64,000 bases of DNA, taken from Eutreptiella sp. 'Long Island Sound 2002'. Taxonomy: Eukaryota; Euglenozoa; Euglenophyceae; Eutreptiales; Eutreptiaceae. The notes under the pieces were generated by a model. That model was not told where the DNA came from, made no database searches, and saw nothing but the letters and a program-made list of their open reading frames with translations. The number at the start of each line of letters is the position of its first letter. Position 1 is the first letter of the stretch. Positions 56,122-64,000 of the stretch are shown here, piece by piece. The position numbers and the translations under genes were made by a program. The stretch covers positions 112,642,922 through 112,706,921 of the forward strand of contig OZ038381.1 of the NCBI GenBank assembly GCA_964036045.1, read 5' to 3'.

Positions 56122-56137
56122 TGGTGCCTCCCTCAGG

Positions 56138-56560
56138 TCACCCCCACACGGACACGGGGGGGGGGGTTGTCAGGTAACCCAACCGGTCTCCCTTCATTCC
56201 CTCCTTCACACGCTGTCGCACACTCTGTCCCTGGTTCGTCACATGCAATATCTGCGCTGGCATGGCTGTCTCCCCCCCCTCCCGCAGAACCTTCACCCCA
56301 CAGGCACCACAGTGTTGCCAGAACTGCTCGTACGACAAACAACATGACAGAGCAACCACCCCAGCGGCCGTGAGCTTGGGCACCATGTACTTCCAACACT
56401 CGGGCATCTCCGCCTGCCGCATCCATTGGAAGTTTGGTGCAGGGGCTTTGCACTTGCATCGCCCGCTGCATCGGCACACCGTCTCACGCATGGCATCCTC
56501 CATTGCCAGCCTCTCAGCAATGTCCTGTGGATTGTATGCACCACCTCCTCTATGTGCCAC
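56138..56560 (-). CDS. Cysteine-rich segment, possibly the front half of the USP-like protein
   Basis: The 140-codon frame contains NPQDIAERLAMEDAMRETVC, CRCSGRCKC, ECWKYMVPKLTAAGVVALSC and FWQHCGACGVKVL. The CGxCG pair and spacing could be USP finger cysteines. It ends in a G/C run at 56157-56168, where the frame may shift to 55741-56121. Frames at 56293-56739 in another register also look partly protein-like (WWRRVDMKDSTQDAWTRRV), so one or more shifts probably occur. Confidence 0.35.
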   Translation of the reverse strand: MAHRGGGAYNPQDIAERLAMEDAMRETVCRCSGRCKCKAPAPNFQWMRQAEMPECWKYMVPKLTAAGVVALSCCLSYEQFWQHCGACGVKVLREGGETAMPAQILHVTNQGQSVRQRVKEGMKGDRLGYLTTPPPVSVWG

Positions 56561-56738
56561 AACACCCTACCACAATGGTCCCCAGACACCCTCCTCGTCC
56601 AGGCATCCTGCGTGCTGTCCTTCATGTCCACCCGACGCCACCAACGGACACTGCAGCGTGGTACCCAACCAACACCAGTTGTACCCATGTGGATTCTCCA
56701 TTCCCCATGGTCGCCGCGGTGCTCCACCAAGTGGCCCA

Positions 56739-57662
56739 CTATGCACCTGCATGTAAGCGGAAAGCGGTCTCATCGAGGAATGCACGGTCCCGCGGCGGGA
56801 GTGTCCACCAGTCACCACGGGAGTACAACACCACCAACCTCCTCTCCCCGTGCCAAGAACAAGTGCCATGCCATGCACCCGTACGTACGAGAACCGGTTG
56901 CTGGCATACATCGTACGTGGCGCCAACCCGTGTAACACCATCCAAGCATTCCATACTACATCTCCGTCCACCCCGACCATTACATACACCACCTACCTCC
57001 ACCCATATGTGTCCCCGTGTGTGCTGGCCGGTGGAAAACACTGCCGACCAAGGGGACGCGTCATGCACATGCTGATGCGGTTTTGTGAGCACATTGCAAG
57101 ACAATTGCATGGTGGTCCATGTGAACCAATCAGGCAACATCTCCCTTGCCATCTTGTTCACCAGGGTCACCAGTGGCTTGTAGTTGCGTGTCCGTTGCAC
57201 TAGACGAGTGCGGCGGCAGTTTGTTGCATTGGTGTGGCCCTTCATACCACCAACCCCTAATTGCAAATGCCACGCTCTAACCCCCCCAACCGGCCCACGC
57301 TTGTATGCCAAGATGCCCATCATCCCGTGCAACGTGCAAAAGGGGGCTTCCTGCAGCGAATGGTCAAAGACTGCACCCCGGAAATGACCACCTCCTTTGA
57401 CACCATCTCGTTCCGCCTCGGCAATAACCACCACCGTCGCCCGGTGGCACTGCTCCTCCATATCCCCACAGTCACGGTAGTGCAGCGGATGCTCCCGTCT
57501 AGACACCCAAACAGTAGCGGATGTCAACGCGCTGTCGATCCCAAAATCTGACGTCACAATGCTGTACCTGTCTGATCGCAGCAACACCACACTACCGTCC
57601 ACATGCTTCGCCAAGGCAGCAAAGTGGTCAGGCATTCCCCCTTGGCTTTGGCTTTGCACCAT
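56739..57662 (-). CDS. 2-oxoglutarate/Fe(II) oxygenase-like protein in the hAT element
   Basis: 307 codons from an ATG. The C-terminal half has a double-stranded beta-helix pattern: WTTMQLSCNVLTKPHQHVHD at about residues 180-200, FSTGQHTRGHIWVEVGG, then VRTGAWHGTCSWHGERRLVV near residues 258-275 and a final FLDETAFRL. In TET/JBP-like oxygenases carried by algal and fungal transposons the same order is seen: HxD on the first strand, GG.LWVE, then H.......W.G.R with the distal His and the Arg that binds 2-oxoglutarate. Here the first site reads PHQH, with His in place of Asp, so iron binding may be altered. A plausible role is oxidation of 5-methylcytosine to counter silencing. The assignment rests on pattern only. 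Confidence 0.5.
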   Translation of the reverse strand: MVQSQSQGGMPDHFAALAKHVDGSVVLLRSDRYSIVTSDFGIDSALTSATVWVSRREHPLHYRDCGDMEEQCHRATVVVIAEAERDGVKGGGHFRGAVFDHSLQEAPFCTLHGMMGILAYKRGPVGGVRAWHLQLGVGGMKGHTNATNCRRTRLVQRTRNYKPLVTLVNKMAREMLPDWFTWTTMQLSCNVLTKPHQHVHDASPWSAVFSTGQHTRGHIWVEVGGVCNGRGGRRCSMECLDGVTRVGATYDVCQQPVLVRTGAWHGTCSWHGERRLVVLYSRGDWWTLPPRDRAFLDETAFRLHAGA

Positions 57663-57819
57663 ACTTGGCCGGGACAGGGGCTGCGCCTCGAGGGCTCTTT
57701 AGGGATGCTGCTGGTGCGAAGCCGGATCCCTTCCCCCCCGGATGTGGAGTTGGATGGTACTGATTTTCCCATGCTTAGGCAAATGATGTTTCATGCCCCA
57801 CTTTCTCAACAACTCTGCC

Positions 57820-58110
57820 GACCCAAACAGGGCCTAAGAAAAAAGGTCCCTGCGGGGGTCTGTGCCTCTGCTGTGGGGGAAGCACAAACCCGATGTCGGC
57901 AAAGCATCCCCCTGCGTTTGCGCCCTTAGAAACAAAAAATCATCGAAGGGGATGCGTAACCTCGTTTGTCAAATAGCAAACATGGAAGCAAATACCAGGA
58001 AATCAGAACCCCTTCTCAGTTGTCGTCAACACATTCCTCATCGAAGGGGTCTGTGGTCGTAGGCGCCAGGGCCTAGACCATGGACATACCAAACACCTCG
58101 ATGGTTGTTT
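57820..58110 (+). repeat. hAT internal duplication, copy 1
   Basis: Shares CCTAAGAAA..AGGTCCCTGCGG, CCCCTTCTC.GTTGT, CATCGAAGGGGTCT and GGCCTAGACCA with 58765-59010, about 930 bp away. Non-coding region between the oxygenase start and the right end. Confidence 0.7.
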
Positions 58111-58764
58111 TTCAGGAACAAACAGCACACGTTCAAATACACCTTCAAAAGAAATGCAATGCGACACGTGGCACCAAAGTTGCAAATGTTCACGACTTAC
58201 ACCATAACACACCTCTGAGAATTGTAGTCTGTGGGTAATCTGTAGTCTGTGATTTTTTCCATGTTTTTCCACTACACACAGAACCAACAGAACATTGAAC
58301 ATCACAGACACACACCATGTGATGCTGACACTGAAAGAGGCAAGGCAGGCTTTTCCACACCATTGCGCATGGGGTTGCGTGGGGGGTGTTTTCCCTACAC
58401 TATGGACTTCTCTGCATGGTTTTCCAAACTTCCTCAAGAAACACCACGGCAAGACGGAGGACGACAAGACAGAGCACAGGGGTTTTAATGGTCGTCACCA
58501 GATCCTGCAATGAACAACAAAGCGTGAGCAGGGCATAGTGCAGCACATTGCAATGAGCCTTCGGGGCTGGGACAGAGGGGCGGTTTAAAACAAGGAAGTC
58601 AAATTCGAAATCACTGCAAAGCCCCTTCTCAGATGTACGTTGCTTGGTTTTCAAAATGGTTGCTGGCCATTGGAGGACATGGTGCACATTCTGGTGGACA
58701 TGGTACACTGACTGCTGGGGGCAGTCCCATTCCTCGGCCGCAAATCCGCAAAGCTCCGTCCGCA
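58111..58764. other. hAT right-hand non-coding region
   Basis: No supported gene. Probably the 5' side of the minus-strand gene cluster, so a promoter is expected between here and 57663, but none can be pinpointed. Confidence 0.35.
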
Positions 58765-59010
58765 CAAAACAGGTCCTAAGAAACAGGTCCCTGCGGGGGT
58801 CGACACTGAAGACCCACGCGTGACGGAGCAGCACATGTAAATTGTCATGCATCGTCATTGAAGGGGCTCACAGTCAGCAAATTGTAATTGGTTGCAGGAG
58901 CAAACATGCCAGAACCCCTTCTCGGTTGTGATCAACGCGTTCATCATTGAAGGGGTCTCTGGTCTAAGGCGCAAAGGCCTAGACCACAAACAATCAAAAA
59001 CACCTCAAGG
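58765..59010 (+). repeat. hAT internal duplication, copy 2
   Basis: Partner of 57820-58110, ending in AAACACCTCAAGGGTG beside the right subterminal repeat. Confidence 0.7.
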
Positions 59011-59017
59011 GTGTTGT

Positions 59018-59275
59018 ACACAAACAAATTGTCTGCTCCAACAACCAAAATTAGAATCAAATTGAAGTTGTCACATACATTGTCAACAACAGGTGTGCAA
59101 TTGGTTTCCAAACGGGGGGGTTTGTTTTTTCCGTGGCACCTTTTTTCCTTGGGGGGGGGGGGGGGTTGGAAGCACCCGATAGTGGGGGGAGGGTGGGGGG
59201 GTCACGGGGGGGGGTTTCCTGCGAAGAGTTTGGTGTGGACAAGGGCGGGGGGGGGGGGTTGATGTAGTGCATAAT
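59018..59275. repeat. hAT subterminal inverted repeat, right arm
   Basis: Inverted partner of 51643-51925. G runs here (59150-59165, 59248-59259) differ in length from the partner's, as expected for slippage after the arms diverged. Confidence 0.88.
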
Positions 59276-59384
59276 CAAGGGGTTGGGGGAGGGGGGTTCA
59301 TGGTCTGGTAATGATGGTCCATAAAAGTCTGATGTCTGATGTCTGATAGCCGACTAGGTCGCTATACACATAGCTGTACCATGC

Positions 59385-59735
59385 TGATCTCACGTCGGAA
59401 GGGCGTGCATACATTTGTACGCAAAAGCTCGAAGGCGAAGGTTATGAATTTCATCCGGGTAAATATTTCCGTATCCGTAACGCGGGTGCCACTACTTGGA
59501 TTCCCTTTCCAGATCTACCCGCTCTAGAAAAAGTTAGACATCTTTGGGTTATGGAGTACAACCCACGCCCCTTTGTGCCCATGTGGATAGGGTCTCCTAT
59601 GGCACGCAACAATGTTCTAGAGCAAACCGCCAAAGTGTGTTCAGCATATTTTCGTCCCTATTGCTTGCATCAAGATTTGGCCTCGCAACATGTACCTTAT
59701 GTTGATGCCCTGAGTGATCCAACACGCTTTCCATA
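59385..59735 (+). pseudogene. Rep-helicase protein, piece right of the hAT insertion
   Basis: The frame resumes at the target site and reads ADLTSEGRAYICTQKLEG, YEFHPGKYFRIRNAGATTW, EYNPRPFVPMWIGSPMARNN and YFRPYCLHQDLASQHVPYVD, ending at TAG near 59733. The helicase frame starts in another register at 59714 (SSWKAYVSGNILTLH), which is the expected next segment, so a one-base shift lies between 59711 and 59735. Confidence 0.75.
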
Positions 59736-62700
59736 GCTCTTGGAAGGCGTACGTTTCGGGGAACATCCTGACTTTGCACATGAAAAGAGTCATCCAACAA
59801 TTTCTCTGTGTTTCTCGTGTACGTTGCAAGGATGATATACTAGACACCGCTGAAGCAAAGAGGATACCACCTTTGAAACTAGATCACACACAATTAGACA
59901 CGGCACTAAACACAAAAACGGCAAAGAAAGGTGTCAATAAGTCAAAGGACAAACAAATTTCCTCGGACTCTGTAACTGGTATTAAACTCGCCCGCGAAGC
60001 ATGGTGTGCCACGAATTTGTCCAACATCGAATTTGAATCAAACGGCCCCGCCCCCGTATACTCAAACCTTCGCAAGTTGCTACAATCTGCCCGCAACACT
60101 GCACGTGCAGAGCCCACCACCTCAAAGGGATTCCCTACCAAAACTTATTTAGAGCCAACTGTTGACCCCATACCCTCAATATCCCTCTCTAAGGTGGATG
60201 CTGCACTAGCAATTTGCATTCCACAATTAAATAAGGGTCAACAAATCTTCCTACAAATAGTTGCTAACCGTGTTAAAGAGGAAGTCACGGACGACATTCA
60301 TGGAATGCATGGTAGTAGTGAGCCTCTACGTTGGACGCTTCATGGTGGCCCAGGCACAGGGAAGTCCAAAGCGCTGGGTATAGTAGTTCAATTCTTTGAA
60401 CTGCTTGGTTATGTCAAAGACACGCATTTTGAGATTAGGGCTTTTCAAGGGAAGATTGCACGCTTGATTGGTGGTTCCATTCTCCACCAACTTGGTGCCA
60501 TGAACCTTTTTGGGAACGACGCCTCAAAAGAAAAATCAACTTTCCTATTTCTGCGCCATTGCACTCTACGGTGGATCATTATTGACGAAATTAGTATGGT
60601 AAGTCCTCGCCTTCTCGCAAAGTTTGAGGAACGACTCCGCACACACACCCAAAAGGCAGGAACATACAAATGTGATGCGCATGGGACAATACGTACTTTT
60701 GGGGGATTCAACATCATTCTTTGTGGTGATTTTTGGCAAATCCCACCACCAGGGGAGGACTTCTCTCTTATGTCACTGCCACCATCCATGATTGTTGAGC
60801 CCACGAAGAAGAACCACGATGCCCTAACATCCCATGGCCTGAACCTCTTATGGGGCAACCCATCCCAAGGTATTCAAGGAATGACAGAGTTAATCGAAAA
60901 CATGCGCTTTCAAGTAGATCCTCGTTTCCAAGCTGCCGTGGAAGAGTACCGTCATGGCAAACTACGTAATGAGATGTACGAATGGCTCATGCAATTCGTT
61001 CTTTGTGGGCCTGATGATCCCCGCTTGACGAGCGACCATTTTTCTAGTGCAAAAATAATTGTCGCTACAAATGACCTAAAGCACGCAATAAACAAGCAAC
61101 GCGCCATTCTTTACGCTTCTTCGAATAAAAAACATCTGACTTGGTGTCCCGCATTTGATCGACCTACCACAGACAACATCACCAAAACGGATGAGGACAC
61201 CCGTATACGTTGGTTGCAATACCATGATCGTTGGACTGCAAATTTATATGGCATGTTACCTCTAGTACAAGGATTGCCAATTGCAATAACCGAACACATC
61301 CACCGCTCTGTCCAAAAGAATTTGCTATGTGGGACGGAGGCCTTTCTTGATAGTTGGATTCTAGACCCACGCGAGAACTCCGTGCCACAGAAAGCCGGTG
61401 TACGTATTCTACGTTATGTACCCGTCGTGCTTTTCATTCAAGTACCGGATGCGAATTGGATAGTCCCGGGCTTAACGAGACCCAGCCTTTACCCCATTGT
61501 TCCGACTTCAAAGATATGGTACCTAGATAAGAACAAGAAGAACCCCGTTTTAAGTGTTAGCCGCCGTCAGTTTCCTATTCGTCCTGCATTTGGCATTACC
61601 AGCCATAGTTCGCAAGGTCAAACCTTGAATGCTGCCATAATAGACTTGATAGCAGATGACCCTATTCTGTGCTATATTGCACTTAGTCGAGTTCGGTCCT
61701 CTTCAGATTTGCTCATCTATCGTCTTTTTCCAAAAGAAAACTTCCAACGTGGTGACCCGCTTGGTCCTACATTCCTTCTAAAGAGACTCCGTGAAAAAAC
61801 TTTGACCTACATCACCTCAAGGCTTATTATTTCAATGCGGGTTGCTGCAACTTGTGTGCAGTGTGGTTGCCAAGGTTACCATCATATTGGATCATCCGAT
61901 CTACCTAATCCCCCACCTTTCACTTGTGATGATTGTGCACATGATGTCAGAAAAATGAAGTTTTGCAACAGGTGTGGAATCCCCAAGCCAATGCCAAGCT
62001 TTTCTACTTCCCAGTGGCAAATGCCTTTTGAGAAGCGCCGTTGCAAACAATGTTGCAAACAAGTGGCAAACAAGGTCATTTGCCCTTCTTGCCAACAACC
62101 ACACATGGCATCAGAAATTAGTGCAAGGGGTACATGCGAGCGATGCACCAAAGTCATTTGTTCTTCTTGCCAACAAGAACGCATGGCATCCGAAATTAGT
62201 GCAAGAGGTACATGCAACCGATGCACCAAGGTCACTTGCCCTTCTTGCCAACAAGAGCGCATGGCATCAGAAATCAGTGCAAAGGGTACATGCAACCGAT
62301 GTACCAAGGTCACTTGCCCTTCTTGCCAACAAGAGCGCATGGCATCAGAAATCAGTGCAAGAGGTACATGCAACCGATGTACCAAGGTCACTTGCCCTTC
62401 TTGCCAACAAGAGCGCATGGAATCAGAAATCAGTGCAACGGGTTCATGCAAGCGATGCACCAAAGTCACTTATTCTTCTTGCCAACAAGAACGCATGGCA
62501 TCCGAAATTAGAACAAGAGGTACATGCAACCGATGCACCAAGGTCACTTGCCCTTCTTGCCAACAAGAACGCATGGCATCCGAAATTAGTGCAAGAGGTA
62601 CATGCAACCGATGTACCAAGGTCACTTGCCCTTCTTGCCAACAGGAGCGCATGGCATCGGAAGTCAGTGCAAGGGGTACATGCAACAAATGTACCAAGGT

Positions 62701-63943
62701 CACTTGCCCTTCTTGCCAACAAGAGCGCATGGCATCAGAAATCAGTGCAAGAGGTACATGCAACCGATGTACCAAGGTCACTTGCCCTTCTTGCCAACAA
62801 GAGCGCATGGCATCGGAAATCAGTGCAAGAGGTACATGCAAGCGATGCACCAAAGTCACCTGCCCTTCTTGCCAACAAGAGCGCATGGTATCACAAATTA
62901 CTGCAAATGGGACATGCCAGCAATGCACCAAAGTCACTTGTCCGTCTTGCCGGCAAGAGCATGTACACTCAGAATCTGGTAAACATGCAACATGCAAACG
63001 TTGTAGAACTATCTGCCGCCCATGTTGCAACCTTGAAAGAATGCCTTGTGAATTCAATGCTGGAGGTGCTGACCAAAGATGTGTGCAGTGTCAAGCCGCC
63101 GGCCTACGGTGCGCTTCGTGCATTGAATTAAAGCCAAAAACAGCCTTTACCGCTACCCAAATAGCATTAGGCAGCAACAGAAGATGCATACATTGCTCAC
63201 AAAAACAAAAGAAGCGTTCATTGCAAGATGCACTACAATGCTTCTCTTGTGGTATTCAACGGTTGCGTGCAGACTTTATAAAGAGCCAACGGAAACTTGG
63301 TACCAAAAAGCGTTGTTCTTCCTGTGTTGCTTCAAAAAGTTTCAATCAACTTGACGAACATGAGAAAGGCAAGGGGCAAAGTATGCATCCCTTGCAGCAT
63401 TCCTCACAAAAAGGTCTCAACGAAAAGCAAACAACCAACGTTCCACCACAGGCCATCATTAGTGATGATGAAGAATATGCATTACCCCCGAGAAAAAAGA
63501 GACATGCTATTCACCAAGATGAGTCAACTAGTCATCAACCCAAACTTTTCACCAATGACAATGAAGAGCATGTATTACATACAAAGCGAGTTAAGAAGAA
63601 CCATACCAAAAAACGGCCTCATGATGATCTACAACCTAAATCTCCCCACAAGCGCAAACCACAAAGAACCCAAGACATTGCATCATCATCCGACATAACT
63701 AAAGCGCAATGCCTGCTTGATCTCCCCATTGCTTCATATCCAGTAATGTATGAATATTTGGACAAGAACAATTTTGAAGTGGGCATGCAATTGCTTGGGG
63801 CTACAAACAAAGCTAACATCCGCAAGCAATATCTTCACCTATCAGTGAAGCTTCACCCGGACAAAGATCAAGCCAATGTTCATGCCACTGAACGATTTGC
63901 ATTACTTCTTAGGACATATGAGATGTTGCAAAAAATGCCGTAA
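59714..63943 (+). CDS. PIF1-type helicase fused to CxxC repeats and a J domain
   Basis: 1409 codons, open throughout. The start is artificial: the frame originally continued from the Rep part. Helicase motifs: Walker A LHGGPGTGKSKAL (about residue 210), Walker B WIIIDEISMV (about 290), LCGDFWQIPP (about 337), LIENMRF, ITSHSSQGQTLNAA (about 628) and YIALSRVRSSSDLL (about 656); all superfamily 1 PIF1 signatures, with every catalytic residue present. Then C..C fingers (CVQCGCQGY, CDDCAHD, FCNRCGIPKPMPSF), twelve 26-residue zinc modules, two more fingers (CASCIELKPKTAF, CFSCGIQRLRADF), a basic Lys-rich linker and a J domain with RKQYLHLSVKLHPDKDQ (HPD near 1380). The helicase unwinds DNA during rolling-circle transposition. 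The J domain would recruit an Hsp70. Confidence 0.9.
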   Translation: MIQHAFHSSWKAYVSGNILTLHMKRVIQQFLCVSRVRCKDDILDTAEAKRIPPLKLDHTQLDTALNTKTAKKGVNKSKDKQISSDSVTGIKLAREAWCATNLSNIEFESNGPAPVYSNLRKLLQSARNTARAEPTTSKGFPTKTYLEPTVDPIPSISLSKVDAALAICIPQLNKGQQIFLQIVANRVKEEVTDDIHGMHGSSEPLRWTLHGGPGTGKSKALGIVVQFFELLGYVKDTHFEIRAFQGKIARLIGGSILHQLGAMNLFGNDASKEKSTFLFLRHCTLRWIIIDEISMVSPRLLAKFEERLRTHTQKAGTYKCDAHGTIRTFGGFNIILCGDFWQIPPPGEDFSLMSLPPSMIVEPTKKNHDALTSHGLNLLWGNPSQGIQGMTELIENMRFQVDPRFQAAVEEYRHGKLRNEMYEWLMQFVLCGPDDPRLTSDHFSSAKIIVATNDLKHAINKQRAILYASSNKKHLTWCPAFDRPTTDNITKTDEDTRIRWLQYHDRWTANLYGMLPLVQGLPIAITEHIHRSVQKNLLCGTEAFLDSWILDPRENSVPQKAGVRILRYVPVVLFIQVPDANWIVPGLTRPSLYPIVPTSKIWYLDKNKKNPVLSVSRRQFPIRPAFGITSHSSQGQTLNAAIIDLIADDPILCYIALSRVRSSSDLLIYRLFPKENFQRGDPLGPTFLLKRLREKTLTYITSRLIISMRVAATCVQCGCQGYHHIGSSDLPNPPPFTCDDCAHDVRKMKFCNRCGIPKPMPSFSTSQWQMPFEKRRCKQCCKQVANKVICPSCQQPHMASEISARGTCERCTKVICSSCQQERMASEISARGTCNRCTKVTCPSCQQERMASEISAKGTCNRCTKVTCPSCQQERMASEISARGTCNRCTKVTCPSCQQERMESEISATGSCKRCTKVTYSSCQQERMASEIRTRGTCNRCTKVTCPSCQQERMASEISARGTCNRCTKVTCPSCQQERMASEVSARGTCNKCTKVTCPSCQQERMASEISARGTCNRCTKVTCPSCQQERMASEISARGTCKRCTKVTCPSCQQERMVSQITANGTCQQCTKVTCPSCRQEHVHSESGKHATCKRCRTICRPCCNLERMPCEFNAGGADQRCVQCQAAGLRCASCIELKPKTAFTATQIALGSNRRCIHCSQKQKKRSLQDALQCFSCGIQRLRADFIKSQRKLGTKKRCSSCVASKSFNQLDEHEKGKGQSMHPLQHSSQKGLNEKQTTNVPPQAIISDDEEYALPPRKKRHAIHQDESTSHQPKLFTNDNEEHVLHTKRVKKNHTKKRPHDDLQPKSPHKRKPQRTQDIASSSDITKAQCLLDLPIASYPVMYEYLDKNNFEVGMQLLGATNKANIRKQYLHLSVKLHPDKDQANVHATERFALLLRTYEMLQKMP
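62075..63010 (+). repeat. Twelve in-frame 78-bp repeats encoding CxxC modules
   Basis: Each unit encodes 26 residues of the form TCPSCQQERMASEISARGTC plus NRCTKV, that is C-x2-C-x14-C-x2-C. Units 2-10 are nearly identical in DNA and protein; the last two diverge. Unit 6 has Tyr for the first Cys (VTYSSC). No repeat-length change breaks the frame. Confidence 0.95.
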
Positions 63944-64000
63944 TGCCGCACACTGTTAGGCACATCCAAAGAAGTAATGGTGTGCATGCTAGTAGTCAAT
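63944..64000. other. Sequence after the helicase stop
   Basis: Only 57 bases. No Helitron 3' hairpin or CTRR end is visible, so the element probably continues past the window. Confidence 0.5.

Larger units (their letters stand above)
51551..59376 (-). mobile_element. hAT transposon, 7.8 kb, inserted in the Helitron-like gene
   Basis: Both ends carry the 14-bp inverted repeat CAGCTATGTGTATA (51551-51564, and its complement at 59363-59376). The flanks are TACCATGG (51543-51550) and TACCATGC (59377-59384). An alternative cut gives a perfect GTACCATG duplication but slightly unequal ends. Eight bases is the hAT target size. Removing the element plus one flank copy (7834 bp) joins DPKYH to ADLTSEGRAYICTQ in frame. 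Long subterminal inverted repeats lie further in. Genes read on the minus strand are an oxygenase-like protein, a Cys-rich and USP-like segment, and the transposase. Confidence 0.88.
45967..63943 (+). mobile_element. Helitron-like transposon locus with nested insertions
   Basis: All coding pieces on the plus strand belong together: ubiquitin-specific protease, DUF6570-like plus Helitron Rep-like domain, linker region, PIF1 helicase with zinc repeats and J domain. Rep (HUH nuclease) plus PIF1-type helicase on one strand is the definition of an autonomous Helitron. Two other transposons sit inside (47888-48420 and 51551-59376). Stops at 50789-50791 and 51011-51013 and frameshifts near 50320, 51175 and 59720 disable the central part, while the protease and the helicase frames remain long and open. 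Termini (5' TC, 3' CTRR hairpin) were not identified. A domesticated or retro-derived origin is less likely given the Rep domain. Confidence 0.75.

Noticed and set aside
61882-63057. Minus-strand and second plus-strand frames over the CxxC repeats
   Set aside because: The 78-bp unit is a multiple of three, so every stop-free frame repeats; only the helicase frame has meaningful cysteine spacing.

Overview
This is eukaryotic DNA from a repeat-rich nuclear genome. The only host gene I can recognise is part of an axonemal dynein heavy chain, so the organism makes motile flagella or cilia. GT-AG introns full of transposons and satellites, long G homopolymers and many transposon families suggest a large protist or algal genome. 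The helicase-transposon family resembles proteins I associate with dinoflagellates and other large-genome algae. I cannot name the lineage from the sequence alone.

Layout. 1-2960: the 5' part of a decayed GC-rich LINE (minus strand, continuing off the left edge), with duplicated 5' blocks. 3015-3185: an inverted copy of a repeat that recurs at 32-41 kb. 4132-30898: four minus-strand dynein exons (30473-30898, 8583-8891, 7610-7786, 4132-4662), all a multiple of three long and joining in phase 0 into 481 residues of the dynein stem. The intron of about 21.6 kb between the first two holds a 127-bp satellite (9.6-13.7 kb), complementary pentanucleotide arrays able to form a hairpin (14.3-15.1 kb), dispersed repeats with decayed open frames, and a 623-bp hAT-type MITE with a perfect 8-bp target-site duplication (24.6-25.2 kb).

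31.8-41.9 kb: a higher-order satellite (blocks A, B and 195-bp units C) split by a second LINE (35.66-40.66 kb, minus strand, endonuclease, reverse transcriptase, RNase H and a zinc finger, with stops and frameshifts). 41.9-45.0 kb: a 25-bp minisatellite.

45.97-63.94 kb: a plus-strand Helitron-like transposon locus. It encodes a ubiquitin-specific protease, a DUF6570-like domain joined to a Helitron Rep-like domain, and a PIF1-type helicase fused to twelve CxxC zinc modules and a C-terminal J domain. Two younger transposons sit inside it. One is a roughly 533-bp TA-flanked pogo/mariner-like remnant with a short antisense frame ending in a PCNA-binding-like motif. The other is a 7.8-kb hAT element, inserted into the Rep-helicase coding sequence with an 8-bp target duplication. 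That hAT element carries its own transposase (one in-frame TGA), a 2-oxoglutarate/Fe(II) oxygenase-like frame and a second ubiquitin-protease-like frame. Conceptual removal of the hAT element restores the host reading frame exactly.

The order of events can be read from the nesting: the Helitron-like element came first, then the pogo-like and hAT insertions, then decay by stops and frameshifts. Since dynein exons lie at the left and no other host gene is visible, much or all of the window may be intron of one giant dynein gene.
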